The position numbers and the translations under genes are program-made. Shown here in pieces: positions 7,826-16,421 of a stretch of 64,000 bases of DNA (positions are counted from its first letter, which is position 1; every line of letters starts with the position of its first letter). The DNA is from JAGVPT01 sp963772165 (GTDB lineage: Bacteria; Bacteroidota; Ignavibacteria; UBA10030; UBA8401): positions 1 to 64,000 of the forward strand of contig CAVYWA010000009.1 in assembly GCA_963772165.1 (NCBI GenBank). Direction: 5' to 3'. Below the pieces are notes generated by a model. It was not told where the DNA came from. It did not search any database and saw only the letters and a program-made list of their open reading frames with translations.

Positions 7826-8204
7826 ATTAGCCCAAAACAAGGCAGGTAATTGTCTATCCCGGAGAAGGCGAATATTGAGGTGGTAGAATGTCCAAGTTTG
7901 CCGGGACGCGACAGCCAAAGCAAAAAAGGAAGAAGCCATCACGAACATCCGTGAGGCAATTGAAGGATATATTAAGCTATTGCAGGAAGATCATCGACCA
8001 GTTCTTCCTGAACGATTCGAAACTCGTTGCGGCAGTACGAGCGGCCTTCCCCGAATTTCGGGGAGTTATCGCGTAAAAGCTCTCTCTGTCCTAAAACGCC
8101 AGCATGGTAGCCACATGATTCTTCGGCGAAATGGTCCGTTCGCGCAGCTTGTTGTCCCCGATCATCATGAATTAGATGGAGAAACTCCACAGGCTATCAT
8201 ATGA
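7826..8204 (+). pseudogene. hicB-hicA toxin-antitoxin remnant
   Basis: In three frames the sequence encodes pieces of a HicB antitoxin: QVIVYPGEGE, then IEVVECPSLPGRDS, then AITNIREAIEGYIKLLQEDH. They run straight into a HicA-like RNase piece with LPRISGSYRVKALSVL, RQHGSHMILRRNGPFAQL and VVPDHHELDGETPQAII. The histidine in GSHMI is the usual HicA catalytic position. At least two frameshifts break HicB, HicA stops early, and the two are joined in one frame, so no functional pair is expected. HicAB pairs inhibit translation by mRNA cleavage and are common integron cargo, where they stabilise arrays. Confidence 0.78.
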
Positions 8205-8372
8205 CAGGCAAACACTAGCGTAAAAGAATTCACAAAACTTTTGTAGCCCACTCTTGCTGCACGTATCACCAGAAGCACGCCGTTGACTCTCACCAAAAGG
8301 AGTCATTATCAGTGGAGGCGTAAACCAATAAAAAATTTTATAGTTTGTTCACTTAAGTTTAATCGAAGCTGC

Positions 8373-8498
8373 GCCCTAATCAGTCGCTCGAGGAAACGGA
8401 AATTGCCGTCGGTGATTTAATGCGTGCGAAATAATCAATTACAATCGAACGGGATATACCATGCGCTGAATGACTACCGTCGCTCCGGTTCGTTAGAC
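8373..8498 (+). other. attC site E
   Basis: GCCCTAATCAGTCGCTCGAG at the left and GGTTCGTTAGAC at the right flank the arm AATTGCCGTCGGTGATTT. The right box GTTAGAC is a full GTTRRRY match. Confidence 0.75.
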
Positions 8499-8529
8499 GA
8501 GCATATACATCATTCATCAGGAGACTCAT

Positions 8530-9288
8530 ATGTATAAACACTTCAATAGGATCCTATTCTTAGCTTTGGTTTCAATGATAGTTTCGTTTTCTTCTCACGC
8601 TCAATCTTCAGATAGTGCTTCTCTTAAAGACGGTACTTGGGCTCTCGACTTCGGAATTGCTGGAAACTTTACCCTCACATCATTTCAAGGGTCCACATTC
8701 GGAGCCTTATATCGAATTTCTGAAAAGAATGCTATTCGAGGCGGAATAACAATAAATGGCAGTACTAACGATGGAACAACCTCAAATTCGGGCTCGATCG
8801 CAGATACCAGCGATGGGTCCGCTCCGGGAAGTAATTCAACGAAATCGGCAACAGTATCTTTTGTCGTCCAATACTTGTGGTATATGAATCCAAACAGTCC
8901 TGTTCATTTCTTTACTGGACTTGGTCCATTAGTTTCATACAGTTATTCAAAATATTCCACAGATAATCCTTATCTTTATAGTCTAAATAATAACGGGAGT
9001 AATCAAGGGTATTGGGTGAATGATGCATATGGTTCAAGTTCTACACAATGGGGAGCCGGCGGATCGGGTGTTGTCGGTGTTGAATGGTTTGCATGTCGAT
9101 GGTTATCCTTGCATGCAGATTACAGCGAGAGCATTCAGTATCGATGGGGGTCGAATTCATCGAATCAGGACTGGTCTTCTTCGACATACCCAAATTATGT
9201 TTCCTCTCAAACTAATAGTTCAGGGACGAGCAAAGGATGGACACTAAGTAGTCCTGGTGTTGCATTTGGCCTAAATATATTTTTGTGA
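8530..9288 (+). CDS. outer-membrane beta-barrel protein
   Basis: The 252-residue product has a signal peptide cleaved after about HAQ (residue 25). The rest is rich in S, G, N, T and aromatic residues in alternating beta strands (WALDFGIAGNFTLTSF, GGITINGSTND, FFTGLGPLVSYSYS). It ends in VAFGLNIFL, whose terminal hydrophobic residue fits a BAM-recognised last strand. It is probably a small 8-10 stranded barrel of the OmpA/opacity-like type; the function is unknown. An AGGAGACTCAT site precedes the ATG. It is a single-gene cassette between attC E and F. Confidence 0.82.
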   Translation: MYKHFNRILFLALVSMIVSFSSHAQSSDSASLKDGTWALDFGIAGNFTLTSFQGSTFGALYRISEKNAIRGGITINGSTNDGTTSNSGSIADTSDGSAPGSNSTKSATVSFVVQYLWYMNPNSPVHFFTGLGPLVSYSYSKYSTDNPYLYSLNNNGSNQGYWVNDAYGSSSTQWGAGGSGVVGVEWFACRWLSLHADYSESIQYRWGSNSSNQDWSSSTYPNYVSSQTNSSGTSKGWTLSSPGVAFGLNIFL

Positions 9289-9296
9289 GCATGTCC

Positions 9297-9479
9297 GCTT
9301 GACCAGTCGCTCGCGTGGCGCTTTACGCCATGGCGCCTTTGGCGCCCATTAAAGAAAGCAGCCATCGATAATTTTGCACGCGCGAAATAAATAGCTGCTA
9401 TTGGATTGAACATGCCTCGCGCGGACGGGCGACCGTGCCAACGCAATTTCCGCCGCAGGTTATCCGCGGTTCGTTAGGC
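9297..9479 (+). other. attC site F
   Basis: This long site starts GCTTGACCAGTCGCTCG and ends GGTTCGTTAGGC. Its interior holds the stem GGCGCTTTACGCC and the segment GGCGCCTTTGGCGCCCA. Relatives of the latter occur in sites J (15237) and M (18204), so these sites share ancestry. Confidence 0.8.
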
Positions 9480-9572
9480 GCTGTAAATAATGGATCCAAA
9501 ATTAAAATGTGTGATAACAGAATTGGCTTTTCCGATTCATTCTTCTGTACCTTTGACAAAAGGAGCTTCAAA

Positions 9573-10203
9573 GTGAAAAGACATTTTTTTTTCATATGCA
9601 TAATTATTTTACTTATATCAACAGGTGGTCTTTGTCAGTCGATAACTACGGGTGTGAAAGTCGGGCTCAATAGCGCGACCACCGGCGGCACAGATGGAAG
9701 TAGCCAATCGATCACCTCTTTTAACGCAGGAATGTTCGCTACATTCGACGTTACTGGCTTGCTTGCACTTCAATCTGAGCTACTTTACACTATGAAAGGA
9801 TATAAAGCGAGCTATCCAGTACCCGGAGGTAATAGGACCCATTCCATTTGGTTCTGGTATTGTGACCGCGAAGATTTCATATTTAGAGATTCCGGTGCTC
9901 CTAAAGCTAAACACTTCTTCACTCAGAACCATCAGGCCAAATATATTTGCTGGTCCTGAAGTTGCTTTCAAGCTTAGCAGTAAAGCGATAAGCGGATCGC
10001 CATCAAGCGAACAGGATCTGCAGAACGTTAACTCAACGGATTTCGGGATTATCGTCGGTGCAGGGATAAATATTAATTTACCGATTACAACGCTTATGGT
10101 CGATCTTCGATATGATATTGGTATGAGAGTCCTAAACTCATCACCCAATCCACCTGATAGTAAGAACAGAGTCTTAACATTAAATGCGGGAATCGAAATC
10201 TAA
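9573..10203 (+). pseudogene. outer-membrane beta-barrel (porin-family) protein, one frameshift
   Basis: A GTG start 7 bases behind AGGAG gives the signal peptide VKRHFFFICIIILLISTGG, cut near LCQ. It leads into a typical OMP_b-brl_2 start (ITTGVKVGLNSATT, FNAGMFATFDVTGLLALQSE). Near 9828 the frame shifts by one base. The protein then continues IPFGSGIVTAKISYLEIPVL, NIFAGPEVAFKLSSK and ends TLNAGIEI. Joined, it would be about 210 residues, the family's normal size. The rest shows no decay, so this could be a sequencing indel. The stop codon is part of the left box of short attC site G. Confidence 0.78.
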
Positions 10204-10236
10204 CCGTCACCGGAGCTTAGCTGCGGTCCGTTAGTT
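10198..10236 (+). other. short attC-like site G
   Basis: ATCTAAC (perfect RYYYAAC) and CCGTTAGTT flank only about 25 bases containing GGAGCTTAGCTGCGG. CTAAC and GTTAG can pair. It resembles the short, around 40-60 bp, end of the attC size range. Confidence 0.55.
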
Positions 10237-10269
10237 GTCATGTAATCTCTGTATAATTAGAATAGCACA

Positions 10270-12274
10270 ATGAAACATTCTATTTATCTATTATTAACAT
10301 TTATAATGATTGGCTATGCAAAAGAACCGCCCATATATCACGACTACCCCATAACTGCTACGAGCATTAAGAATGTGGAGTTAATCGATAGTTTCTGGTT
10401 ACCCAAAATCAGAATAATTCAGGATATCACTATTCGGTACGCATTCGACAAGTGCTATAAGGAAGGCCGTATGGAAAATTTCCTTATAGCAGGTGGAAAG
10501 AATAAGGGCAAAGTGCACGGAAAGATGCCTTTCGATGATACCGACCTTTATAAAATTATAGAAGGTGCGTCCTATTCCCTGATTAGCAAGCCAAATCCTG
10601 TCCTAGATGCTGTACCTCGATTCAATCATTGCCATTATTAAAATTGGGCAGGAACCCGATGGGTATATTACAACCTGGTTTACTATTGATCGGCTCAATC
10701 CTCCCGCCCCTTGGGTTAAACCGTCTAAAACCCGATGGGAGAATGAAATCAGCAGCCACGAATTATATAACAGCGGTCACTTATTCGAAGCTGCATGTGC
10801 GCATTATTTAGCCACAAGCAAAAGAACTTTTCTCGACATTGCTCTTAAGAATGCCGATTTATTGGTGGCTAATTTTGGTCCCGGCAAATTACATAACCCG
10901 CCTGGACATCAGATTGTCGAAACAGGATTAATTAAACTTTACCGAATTACCGGCAACACCAAGTATCTGGAACTCGCAAAGTTTTATCTCGACCAGAGAG
11001 GAGATTCAACCTCTCATAAATTATACGGCCCTTACAATCAGGATCATTTACCCGTTACGCAACAGGAAGAAGTAGTCGGCCATGCTGTGAGAGGCGTATA
11101 TATGTACGCCGGCATGACTGATATTGCAGCTATGTATCGCGATTCGGCTTACCTCAACGCCGTGAGGAAATTGTGGGAGAATATGGTAAACAAAAAAATG
11201 TACCTTACCGGCGGTATAGGTTCCAGGCATGAAGGTGAAGCCTTCGGGGATAACTACGAATTACCAAATCTCACAGCTTACAACGAAACGTGCGCTGCCA
11301 TCGGAAGTGTATATTGGAACCAGCGGCTGTTTTTGTTGAGCGGTGATTCAAAATATTATGATATCATCGAAAGAACATTATACAATGGTCTTATTGCGGG
11401 AATATCTGTAGATGGAAACAAATTCTTTTACCCCAACCCAATGGAATCTGATGGCGAATATGCTTTCAATATGGGTTCCTGCACCCGCCAGCCATGGTTC
11501 GATTGTTCTTGCTGCCCTACCAATTTAATTCGCTTTGTGCCTTCGATTCCCGGACTTGTGTACGCCACTCATATGGATAGTTTATATATCAATCTCTTCA
11601 TGTCGAATAAGGCACACATTTCGATAAATGGAACTATGGTAGAGATCGTTCAAAAAACCGGCTATCCATGGAAAGGCCGGGTGGACATTACCGTCAATCC
11701 CGAAACGAGGACTGCGTTTACCATAAATCTACGCATCCCTGGATGGGCTCAGAACACCGCCGTTCCCGGCAATCTTTATAAATATGTCGGTGAAAATTCA
11801 GAGAGTGCGGTCCTGAGAATTAACGGGACAAATAAGAACTATGTGATAAACAAAGGCTACATCGAAATTACAAATAAATGGGTCAAGGGCGATAAAATTG
11901 AACTGATCCTACCCATGAACATTCATAAAGTTATTGCCAATCAGAACGTGCAGGAAGATCGCAACAAGGTTGCATTTGAATATGGCCCAATTTTATACTG
12001 TGCCGAAGAAATTGATAATGATAAACAATTATCAAATGTAGTTATCCCTGACAATGTTAAACTAAGGCTTGCGGAACGAGACATTCTATCAGATACAGTA
12101 AATATTATTACGGCAAATGTAAACGTAAACAATTCGAGCAAAGAAATATTACAACCTAACATTAATCCCTTATTATATTTGGTCAAACAGGGGCGTAGGC
12201 AAAATGAGGGTTTGGTTCCCAAGAAAAATGGAGTAAAGGATACTTTATATCTCTTGACTTTGGAACGGCTGTGA
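10270..12274 (+). pseudogene. GH127 beta-L-arabinofuranosidase-like, frameshifted
   Basis: A short signal-like start (MKHSIYLLLTFIMIGYA) is followed by the GH127 domain. One base too many near 10612 breaks the frame between PNPVLDA and YLDSIIAIIKIGQEPDGY. After the break, the acid/base glutamate stands in GEAFG, and the zinc-bound catalytic set is visible as NETC plus CSCCPTN (the E, C and CC ligands, one cysteine being the nucleophile in characterised GH127). The C-terminus is also abnormal: the frame ends LLTLERL, while a broken LWNGCEMD, like the family's W-N-RG-EM end motif, follows in another frame at 12258. GH127 enzymes remove beta-linked L-arabinofuranose from plant glycans. Confidence 0.83.
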
Positions 12275-12319
12275 AATGGATTAGTGTGGGTTGGATAAGC
12301 AGCATCGTGATGTCCATCT

Positions 12320-12505
12320 GTGTTCGCTCCAATTATTGTGCTGAGCATATTGGATTGGAAGCATTACTCCGGCGAAGTAGAACAAAGGGAAGCAGCTAAA
12401 GCCGGATTGGAAGACGAAATACGCCGAGTGATTTTATCAGGTAAGACCGGAGGATGGAGTGCTTTTCCTGAACTCGGGGATCTGGAGCAGCGCTTCGGGC
12501 AATAG
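12320..12505 (+). CDS. small open frame of unknown nature
   Basis: This 61-residue frame (starts MFAPIIVLSILDWKHYSGEV, then a charged segment AAKAGLEDEIRRVI) has a plausible amino-acid composition, but no convincing ribosome site and no family I recognise. It may be the tail of a lost gene between the GH127 remnant and attC H. I keep it only as a possible gene fragment. Confidence 0.25.
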   Translation: MFAPIIVLSILDWKHYSGEVEQREAAKAGLEDEIRRVILSGKTGGWSAFPELGDLEQRFGQ

Positions 12506-12521
12506 GGTCTTGCTATTGGCA

Positions 12522-12605
12522 GGGTAACTTGTTAACATCCTCCTCGTTTCGTTTGGGGCAATTTGAAGGTATTCGTTGCCGCCGCTTAGCGTCGATCCGT
12601 TAGGG
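12522..12605 (+). other. attC site H (left end uncertain)
   Basis: The right end GCGTCGATCCGTTAGGG matches the other sites. The left box could be GGGTAAC at 12522 or the TTAAC just after it. The interior shares little with the common arms. Confidence 0.5.
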
Positions 12606-12620
12606 CGCAGGAAATTGCAT

Positions 12621-13194
12621 ATGGCGATCATCCGCGATTATTTCTTTCTTGCAATGTGGTTTGCCTATTTGATCTATTGGTGGGCAAAGTCTACAAACGT
12701 TAAAACAACAGAACGCAGCGAATCTGCCCCGTTCGAGGCTCATTCGATCTGTTTCAATTGTTTGCGCCTTGGTACTTCTCGGACTCCCAAATATTCCACT
12801 TGCTCTACTCGACGAACGTTTTATCCCGTTGGGAATCATGCACTTTTGGGTAGGCTCTGCAATTACCATGGGTGGTTTACTTTTTTCAATCTGGGCGCGC
12901 AATCACCTTGGAAATAACTGGAGCCAAGCCGTGACAATCAAGGAAGGTCACGAACTTATTACAAGCGGGCCTTATGCTATTGTACGCCATCCAATTTATA
13001 CCGGTCTTCTGTTAGCATTTCTCGGCTCGGCAATAGCTCTTGGCAAATGGCGCGGGCTGCTCGCGGTAGTCCTTGTTTTCGCGGTCTTGTGGCATAAATT
13101 AAGACTTGAAGAGAAATGGATGCGAGCAAAGTTTGGAAACTCGTATGAATCTTATTCTCAACGAGTAAAGGCATTATTGCCATTTATTCTCTAG
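12621..13194 (+). pseudogene. isoprenylcysteine carboxyl methyltransferase-like protein, one frameshift
   Basis: MAIIRDYFFLAMWFAYLIYW begins in one frame and the rest is in another after an extra T near 12732 (APF versus SRLIRSVSIVCALVLLGLP). The C-terminal half is intact and classic for ICMT/PEMT-like enzymes: GHELITSGPYAIVRHPIYTG with the RHPxYxG SAM-binding motif, then EEKWMRAKFGNSYESY. Joined length is about 190 residues, normal for the family, with 5 membrane segments. It is the second such methyltransferase in the array but is not closely similar to the one at 3188. Confidence 0.82.
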
Positions 13195-13232
13195 ATAGAA
13201 TTCATAGCAGTTGAGGATAACAACCATTCCAC

Positions 13233-13252
13233 GCCTTAACCAATCGCTCAAG
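13233..13252 (+). other. attC site I, left half only
   Basis: GCCTTAACCAATCGCTCAAG matches the left end of the array's sites. No GTTRRRY box follows before fhs, so the right half was lost. Confidence 0.6.
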
Positions 13253-13508
13253 CTGCCTAAACCGCGCACCAAAATATAAACTGAGGCGGATCACTCTATC
13301 AGAAATACAATTGCAGGCGGAACACACCTTCTGTCACTTCAAACATTGACATTCCTTGAAAAATAGTACTCGACTCATTTGGCAACTTCCTAATAGTTGC
13401 GTAAATTCTTAGAAGAGAGGTGAAATTCAGTTTTGCCCGCCCCCAATTTGGCTATCTGTATCTCTCCGAACAATACAGTCATTACCTTTTACGAGAGGTT
13501 CCTTTCGA

Positions 13509-15143
13509 ATGAAAAACATAAAAGAAATTGCTTCACAACTTCATATCTCCGAAGACGATCTCATTCTCTACGGCAAGTACAAGGCTAAGGTCCCATTGAA
13601 GTACATCGACCCCGACAAATTGAGAAACGGAAATTTGATCCTGGTTTCCGCTATCTCTCCAACACCGGCGGGAGAGGGAAAAACCACTGTCTCAATCGGC
13701 TTGACTCAAGGCATGAACAGAATCGGTAAACAGACCACGGTCGTTTTGCGGGAACCTTCGCTTGGGCCCGTGTTCGGGATTAAAGGCGGCGCGACCGGAA
13801 GCGGGCACGCACAAGTAGTGCCGATGGAAGACATTAATCTTCATTTCACAGGAGATTTTTCGGCGGTCGAAAAAGCACATAATTTGCTCGCCGCTTTAAT
13901 CGACAACAACATTCAGAGCAAAGAGAGAAATCTGGGGATCGATCCCCGCACAGTTCATTGGAAAAGAGTGATGGATATGAATGACCGCTCTTTGAGGAAG
14001 ATTATTGTCGGGCTTGGAGGAACTCTCTCCGGGATACCCCGCGAAACAGGGTTTGATATTACGGCTGCTTCTGAAGTGATGGCGATTCTCTGCCTGGCAG
14101 AAAACCTCATGGATCTGAAAAAGAAGCTGGGAAATATTTTTGTTGGATTTACGTTTGACCGGAATCCGATTTACGCCCGCGACTTAAGGGCACATGGAGC
14201 AATGACTGCCCTGTTGAAAGACACGATCATGCCGAACCTTGTTCAGACGATCGAAGGGAATCCGGCAATTATTCACGGCGGGCCTTTTGCAAACATCGCC
14301 CAAGGGACCAACAGCGTCATCGCAACGAAAATGGGTCTATCCCTTTCTGACTATGTCGTGACTGAAGCCGGATTTGCATTCGATTTAGGAGCTGAGAAAT
14401 TTTTTGACATCAAATGCGGCTATTCGGGCCTTTCGCCAAAAGCAGTCGTCCTCGTAGCAACTTTAAAGGCATTAAAATATCATGGCGGCGCTGATTTAAG
14501 ATCCGTTCATCAGCCGAATAAGCAAGCACTGAAAAAAGGAATGCGAAACCTTGAAAAACATGTCGAAAACATCCTTGCGTTCGGCGTACCGGCCGCAGTC
14601 GCTCTCAATAAATTCACGACAGACACGGACGAAGAAATTGAAATACTAAAAGAGCGATGCAAAGAACTCGGGGTTCCTTCATCCGTTGCAGATGTCTGGG
14701 GTAAAGGCGGCGAGGGGGCTTTAGAGCTTGCAGAAATTGTATGCGACATCGCTCGAAAATGTGAAAATAAATATAAACCGACGTACGACTGGAACTGGGA
14801 TATTCCCACGAAGGTTGATGCCATCGCAAAAAATATCTATGGAGCAAAAGCAGTTGAATTTACGACAAAAGCGAAGGATGACCTGGAAAAAATACGAAAA
14901 CTGGGCCTCGACAAACTTCCTGTGTGCATGGCTAAAACTCAAAATTCGCTTTCGGATAATCCGAAACTACTCGGAAGGCCCGAGAATTTCTTGATTGTCG
15001 TCAGAGAAATCGAGATTGCCAGTGGCGCAGGATTCGTTATTCCGATTACAGGTGAAATAATGCGCATGCCCGGTCTTCCTACTATTCCGGCCGCTGAGAA
15101 TGTCGATGTGGATAATCAAGGAAATATTACGGGGCTATTTTGA
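13509..15143 (+). CDS. fhs: formate-tetrahydrofolate ligase
   Basis: This 544-residue enzyme makes 10-formyl-THF from formate, THF and ATP in the cytoplasm, feeding one-carbon metabolism. The P-loop TPAGEGKTT is at about 52-60. Family blocks are obvious: LREPSLGPVFGIKGGATG, VPMEDINLHFTGDF, NIAQGTNSVIATKMGLS, GFAFDLGAEKFFDIKCG and the C-terminal GEIMRMPGLP. Length is slightly under the usual 555-560. A GAGAGG site precedes the ATG. It is intact and housekeeping-like, but stands between a half attC (13233) and attC J, so it lies inside the array rather than beside it. purU at 58.6 kb acts on its product. Confidence 0.97.
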   Translation: MKNIKEIASQLHISEDDLILYGKYKAKVPLKYIDPDKLRNGNLILVSAISPTPAGEGKTTVSIGLTQGMNRIGKQTTVVLREPSLGPVFGIKGGATGSGHAQVVPMEDINLHFTGDFSAVEKAHNLLAALIDNNIQSKERNLGIDPRTVHWKRVMDMNDRSLRKIIVGLGGTLSGIPRETGFDITAASEVMAILCLAENLMDLKKKLGNIFVGFTFDRNPIYARDLRAHGAMTALLKDTIMPNLVQTIEGNPAIIHGGPFANIAQGTNSVIATKMGLSLSDYVVTEAGFAFDLGAEKFFDIKCGYSGLSPKAVVLVATLKALKYHGGADLRSVHQPNKQALKKGMRNLEKHVENILAFGVPAAVALNKFTTDTDEEIEILKERCKELGVPSSVADVWGKGGEGALELAEIVCDIARKCENKYKPTYDWNWDIPTKVDAIAKNIYGAKAVEFTTKAKDDLEKIRKLGLDKLPVCMAKTQNSLSDNPKLLGRPENFLIVVREIEIASGAGFVIPITGEIMRMPGLPTIPAAENVDVDNQGNITGLF

Positions 15144-15188
15144 CATATTTGACGTGTGGATTCGGTCGAGTTAAGACGAACGGTGGAA

Positions 15189-15237
15189 AATCAAGCCCGC
15201 CTTCGACAGAAGCTGGTTCAACGACGTAAAAGAAACG
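15189..15237 (+). pseudogene. fragment of a TcmP/LCM-like methyltransferase gene
   Basis: This scrap encodes KPAFDRSWFNDVKET. It matches KSVFDRSWFNDIQE of the intact methyltransferase at 29804, with 25 identical bases in a row (15201-15225 against 30217-30241). It runs straight into attC J. It is best read as the last trace of a cassette that carried a related methyltransferase gene. Confidence 0.7.
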
Positions 15238-15351
15238 GCGCCTTTGGCACTCACTGACGGAACCAGCCGACAACCGATGCACCACGCGATGCCCAACGAG
15301 CTGCATAAAAAACGCAGTTCGTCGCCAAAGCTTAGCTTCAATCCGTTAGAC
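15237..15351 (+). other. attC site J
   Basis: GGCGCCTTTGGCACTCACTGACGG and GGAACCAGCCGACAACCGATG are shared with sites F, B and others. The right end CAATCCGTTAGAC is a full GTTRRRY box. The left box is missing or replaced by the methyltransferase scrap. Confidence 0.7.
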
Positions 15352-15376
15352 GGTGGATCCTACATTCGGAAAACTC

Positions 15377-15907
15377 ATGGGAAAACGATTACGCAAGAAA
15401 GAACTGCTGCTGGAAATCCAGCGCGAACGAAATGCGCTTGACGAGGCACTCGCACTTGTACCGATTCGTCAAATGACTAAGGCGGGCGTTACTCGCGGAG
15501 GATGGTCCGTAAAGGATGTCCTGGCCCATTTGGTCGAGTGGCAACAAATGAACCTCGACTGGTATGCCGCGGGACTGCGAGGAGAAAAGCCAGCAATGCC
15601 AGCACCGGGGTTCACTCTTCGAGAGCTGCCCCGACTGAACCAGATGCTTTATCATAAACATCATCGTCGATCGCTTCAGGCTGTGATGCGAGACTATCGA
15701 TCTTATCATGACCGTGTCATCGAGCTGATCCAAGCTCTTCCGGATTCTGATTTGGTCACATTAAATCGTTTTTCCTGGACGGGTCCGTCGTGGACGTTGA
15801 GTGACTACTTACGCGCCAGTACAGCAGCCCATTATCTGTGGGCGCGCACACGGATTCGCCGGTGGTTGCATTCCAAATACAAAGGCATGGGATTAAGCAA
15901 GAAATGA
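15377..15907 (+). CDS. ClbS/DfsB family four-helix-bundle protein
   Basis: This 176-residue DinB-like protein of the ClbS/DfsB group has the typical order KKELLLEIQRERNALDEAL, GGWSVKDVLAHLVEWQQMNL, PGFTLRELPRLNQMLYHKH, a bundle helix with YRSYHDRVIELIQALP, and the end FSWTGPSWTLSDYL, YLWARTRIRRWL. ClbS itself hydrolyses colibactin and protects DNA; most relatives have no known substrate. The ATG chosen lies 25 bases behind the attC J core. Single-gene cassette; the following attC is not clear. Confidence 0.85.
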   Translation: MGKRLRKKELLLEIQRERNALDEALALVPIRQMTKAGVTRGGWSVKDVLAHLVEWQQMNLDWYAAGLRGEKPAMPAPGFTLRELPRLNQMLYHKHHRRSLQAVMRDYRSYHDRVIELIQALPDSDLVTLNRFSWTGPSWTLSDYLRASTAAHYLWARTRIRRWLHSKYKGMGLSKK

Positions 15908-16036
15908 TTTTGCAGTCGATCCCCCGCCAGTCGCTTCCGCCAAGAAATGGGACTGGCAAATTAAGAACGACATCCACAAATCTAATTTCGCACAAGTATG
16001 GTTACGGGTCCAAGTGCTCCTATGGTTGCTGACGTC

Positions 16037-16309
16037 ATGGCCAAAAAATGGCGAAACTTTTTTGAAGCATTTCGTGCTTCCTCGGCTACTTCACCGACTG
16101 CCAGCAAAACTCTTTCTGAACTCAGAATAACAGACTCAAACCTTCTTCATATCCAAGTTCGTCGTAAAGTCATAGTCCAAATGCCCGACAATAAATATTA
16201 CCTCGATGAAGTCAGATTGAAGCAAATAAGCCGACTGAGAAATAGACTGGCGATTATTCCACTCGTCGTTATTGTAATCGTTCTTTTGGTTTTGCTCTTC
16301 TATCGATAA
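16037..16309 (+). CDS. small membrane-anchored protein
   Basis: This 90-residue protein has a soluble N-terminal part (KKWRNFFEAFRAS, HIQVRRKVIVQMPDNKYYL) and one C-terminal membrane segment (LAIIPLVVIVIVLLVLLFYR). The YYLDE segment followed by a terminal hydrophobic helix suggests a tail-anchored protein. No family is recognised. The internal ATG is preferred to the earlier frame start because the protein-like composition begins there. It has no visible attC of its own. Confidence 0.5.
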   Translation: MAKKWRNFFEAFRASSATSPTASKTLSELRITDSNLLHIQVRRKVIVQMPDNKYYLDEVRLKQISRLRNRLAIIPLVVIVIVLLVLLFYR

Positions 16310-16421
16310 TTTTCAATGAACAATTTCAGTAGTTTTTTCTATCCTTTGACCAATCTCGATGATGCCATCTGCAATGGCCGGATCACTCAAAGCTTTCAAA
16401 CAAAAAAGAGAATATCCCATT

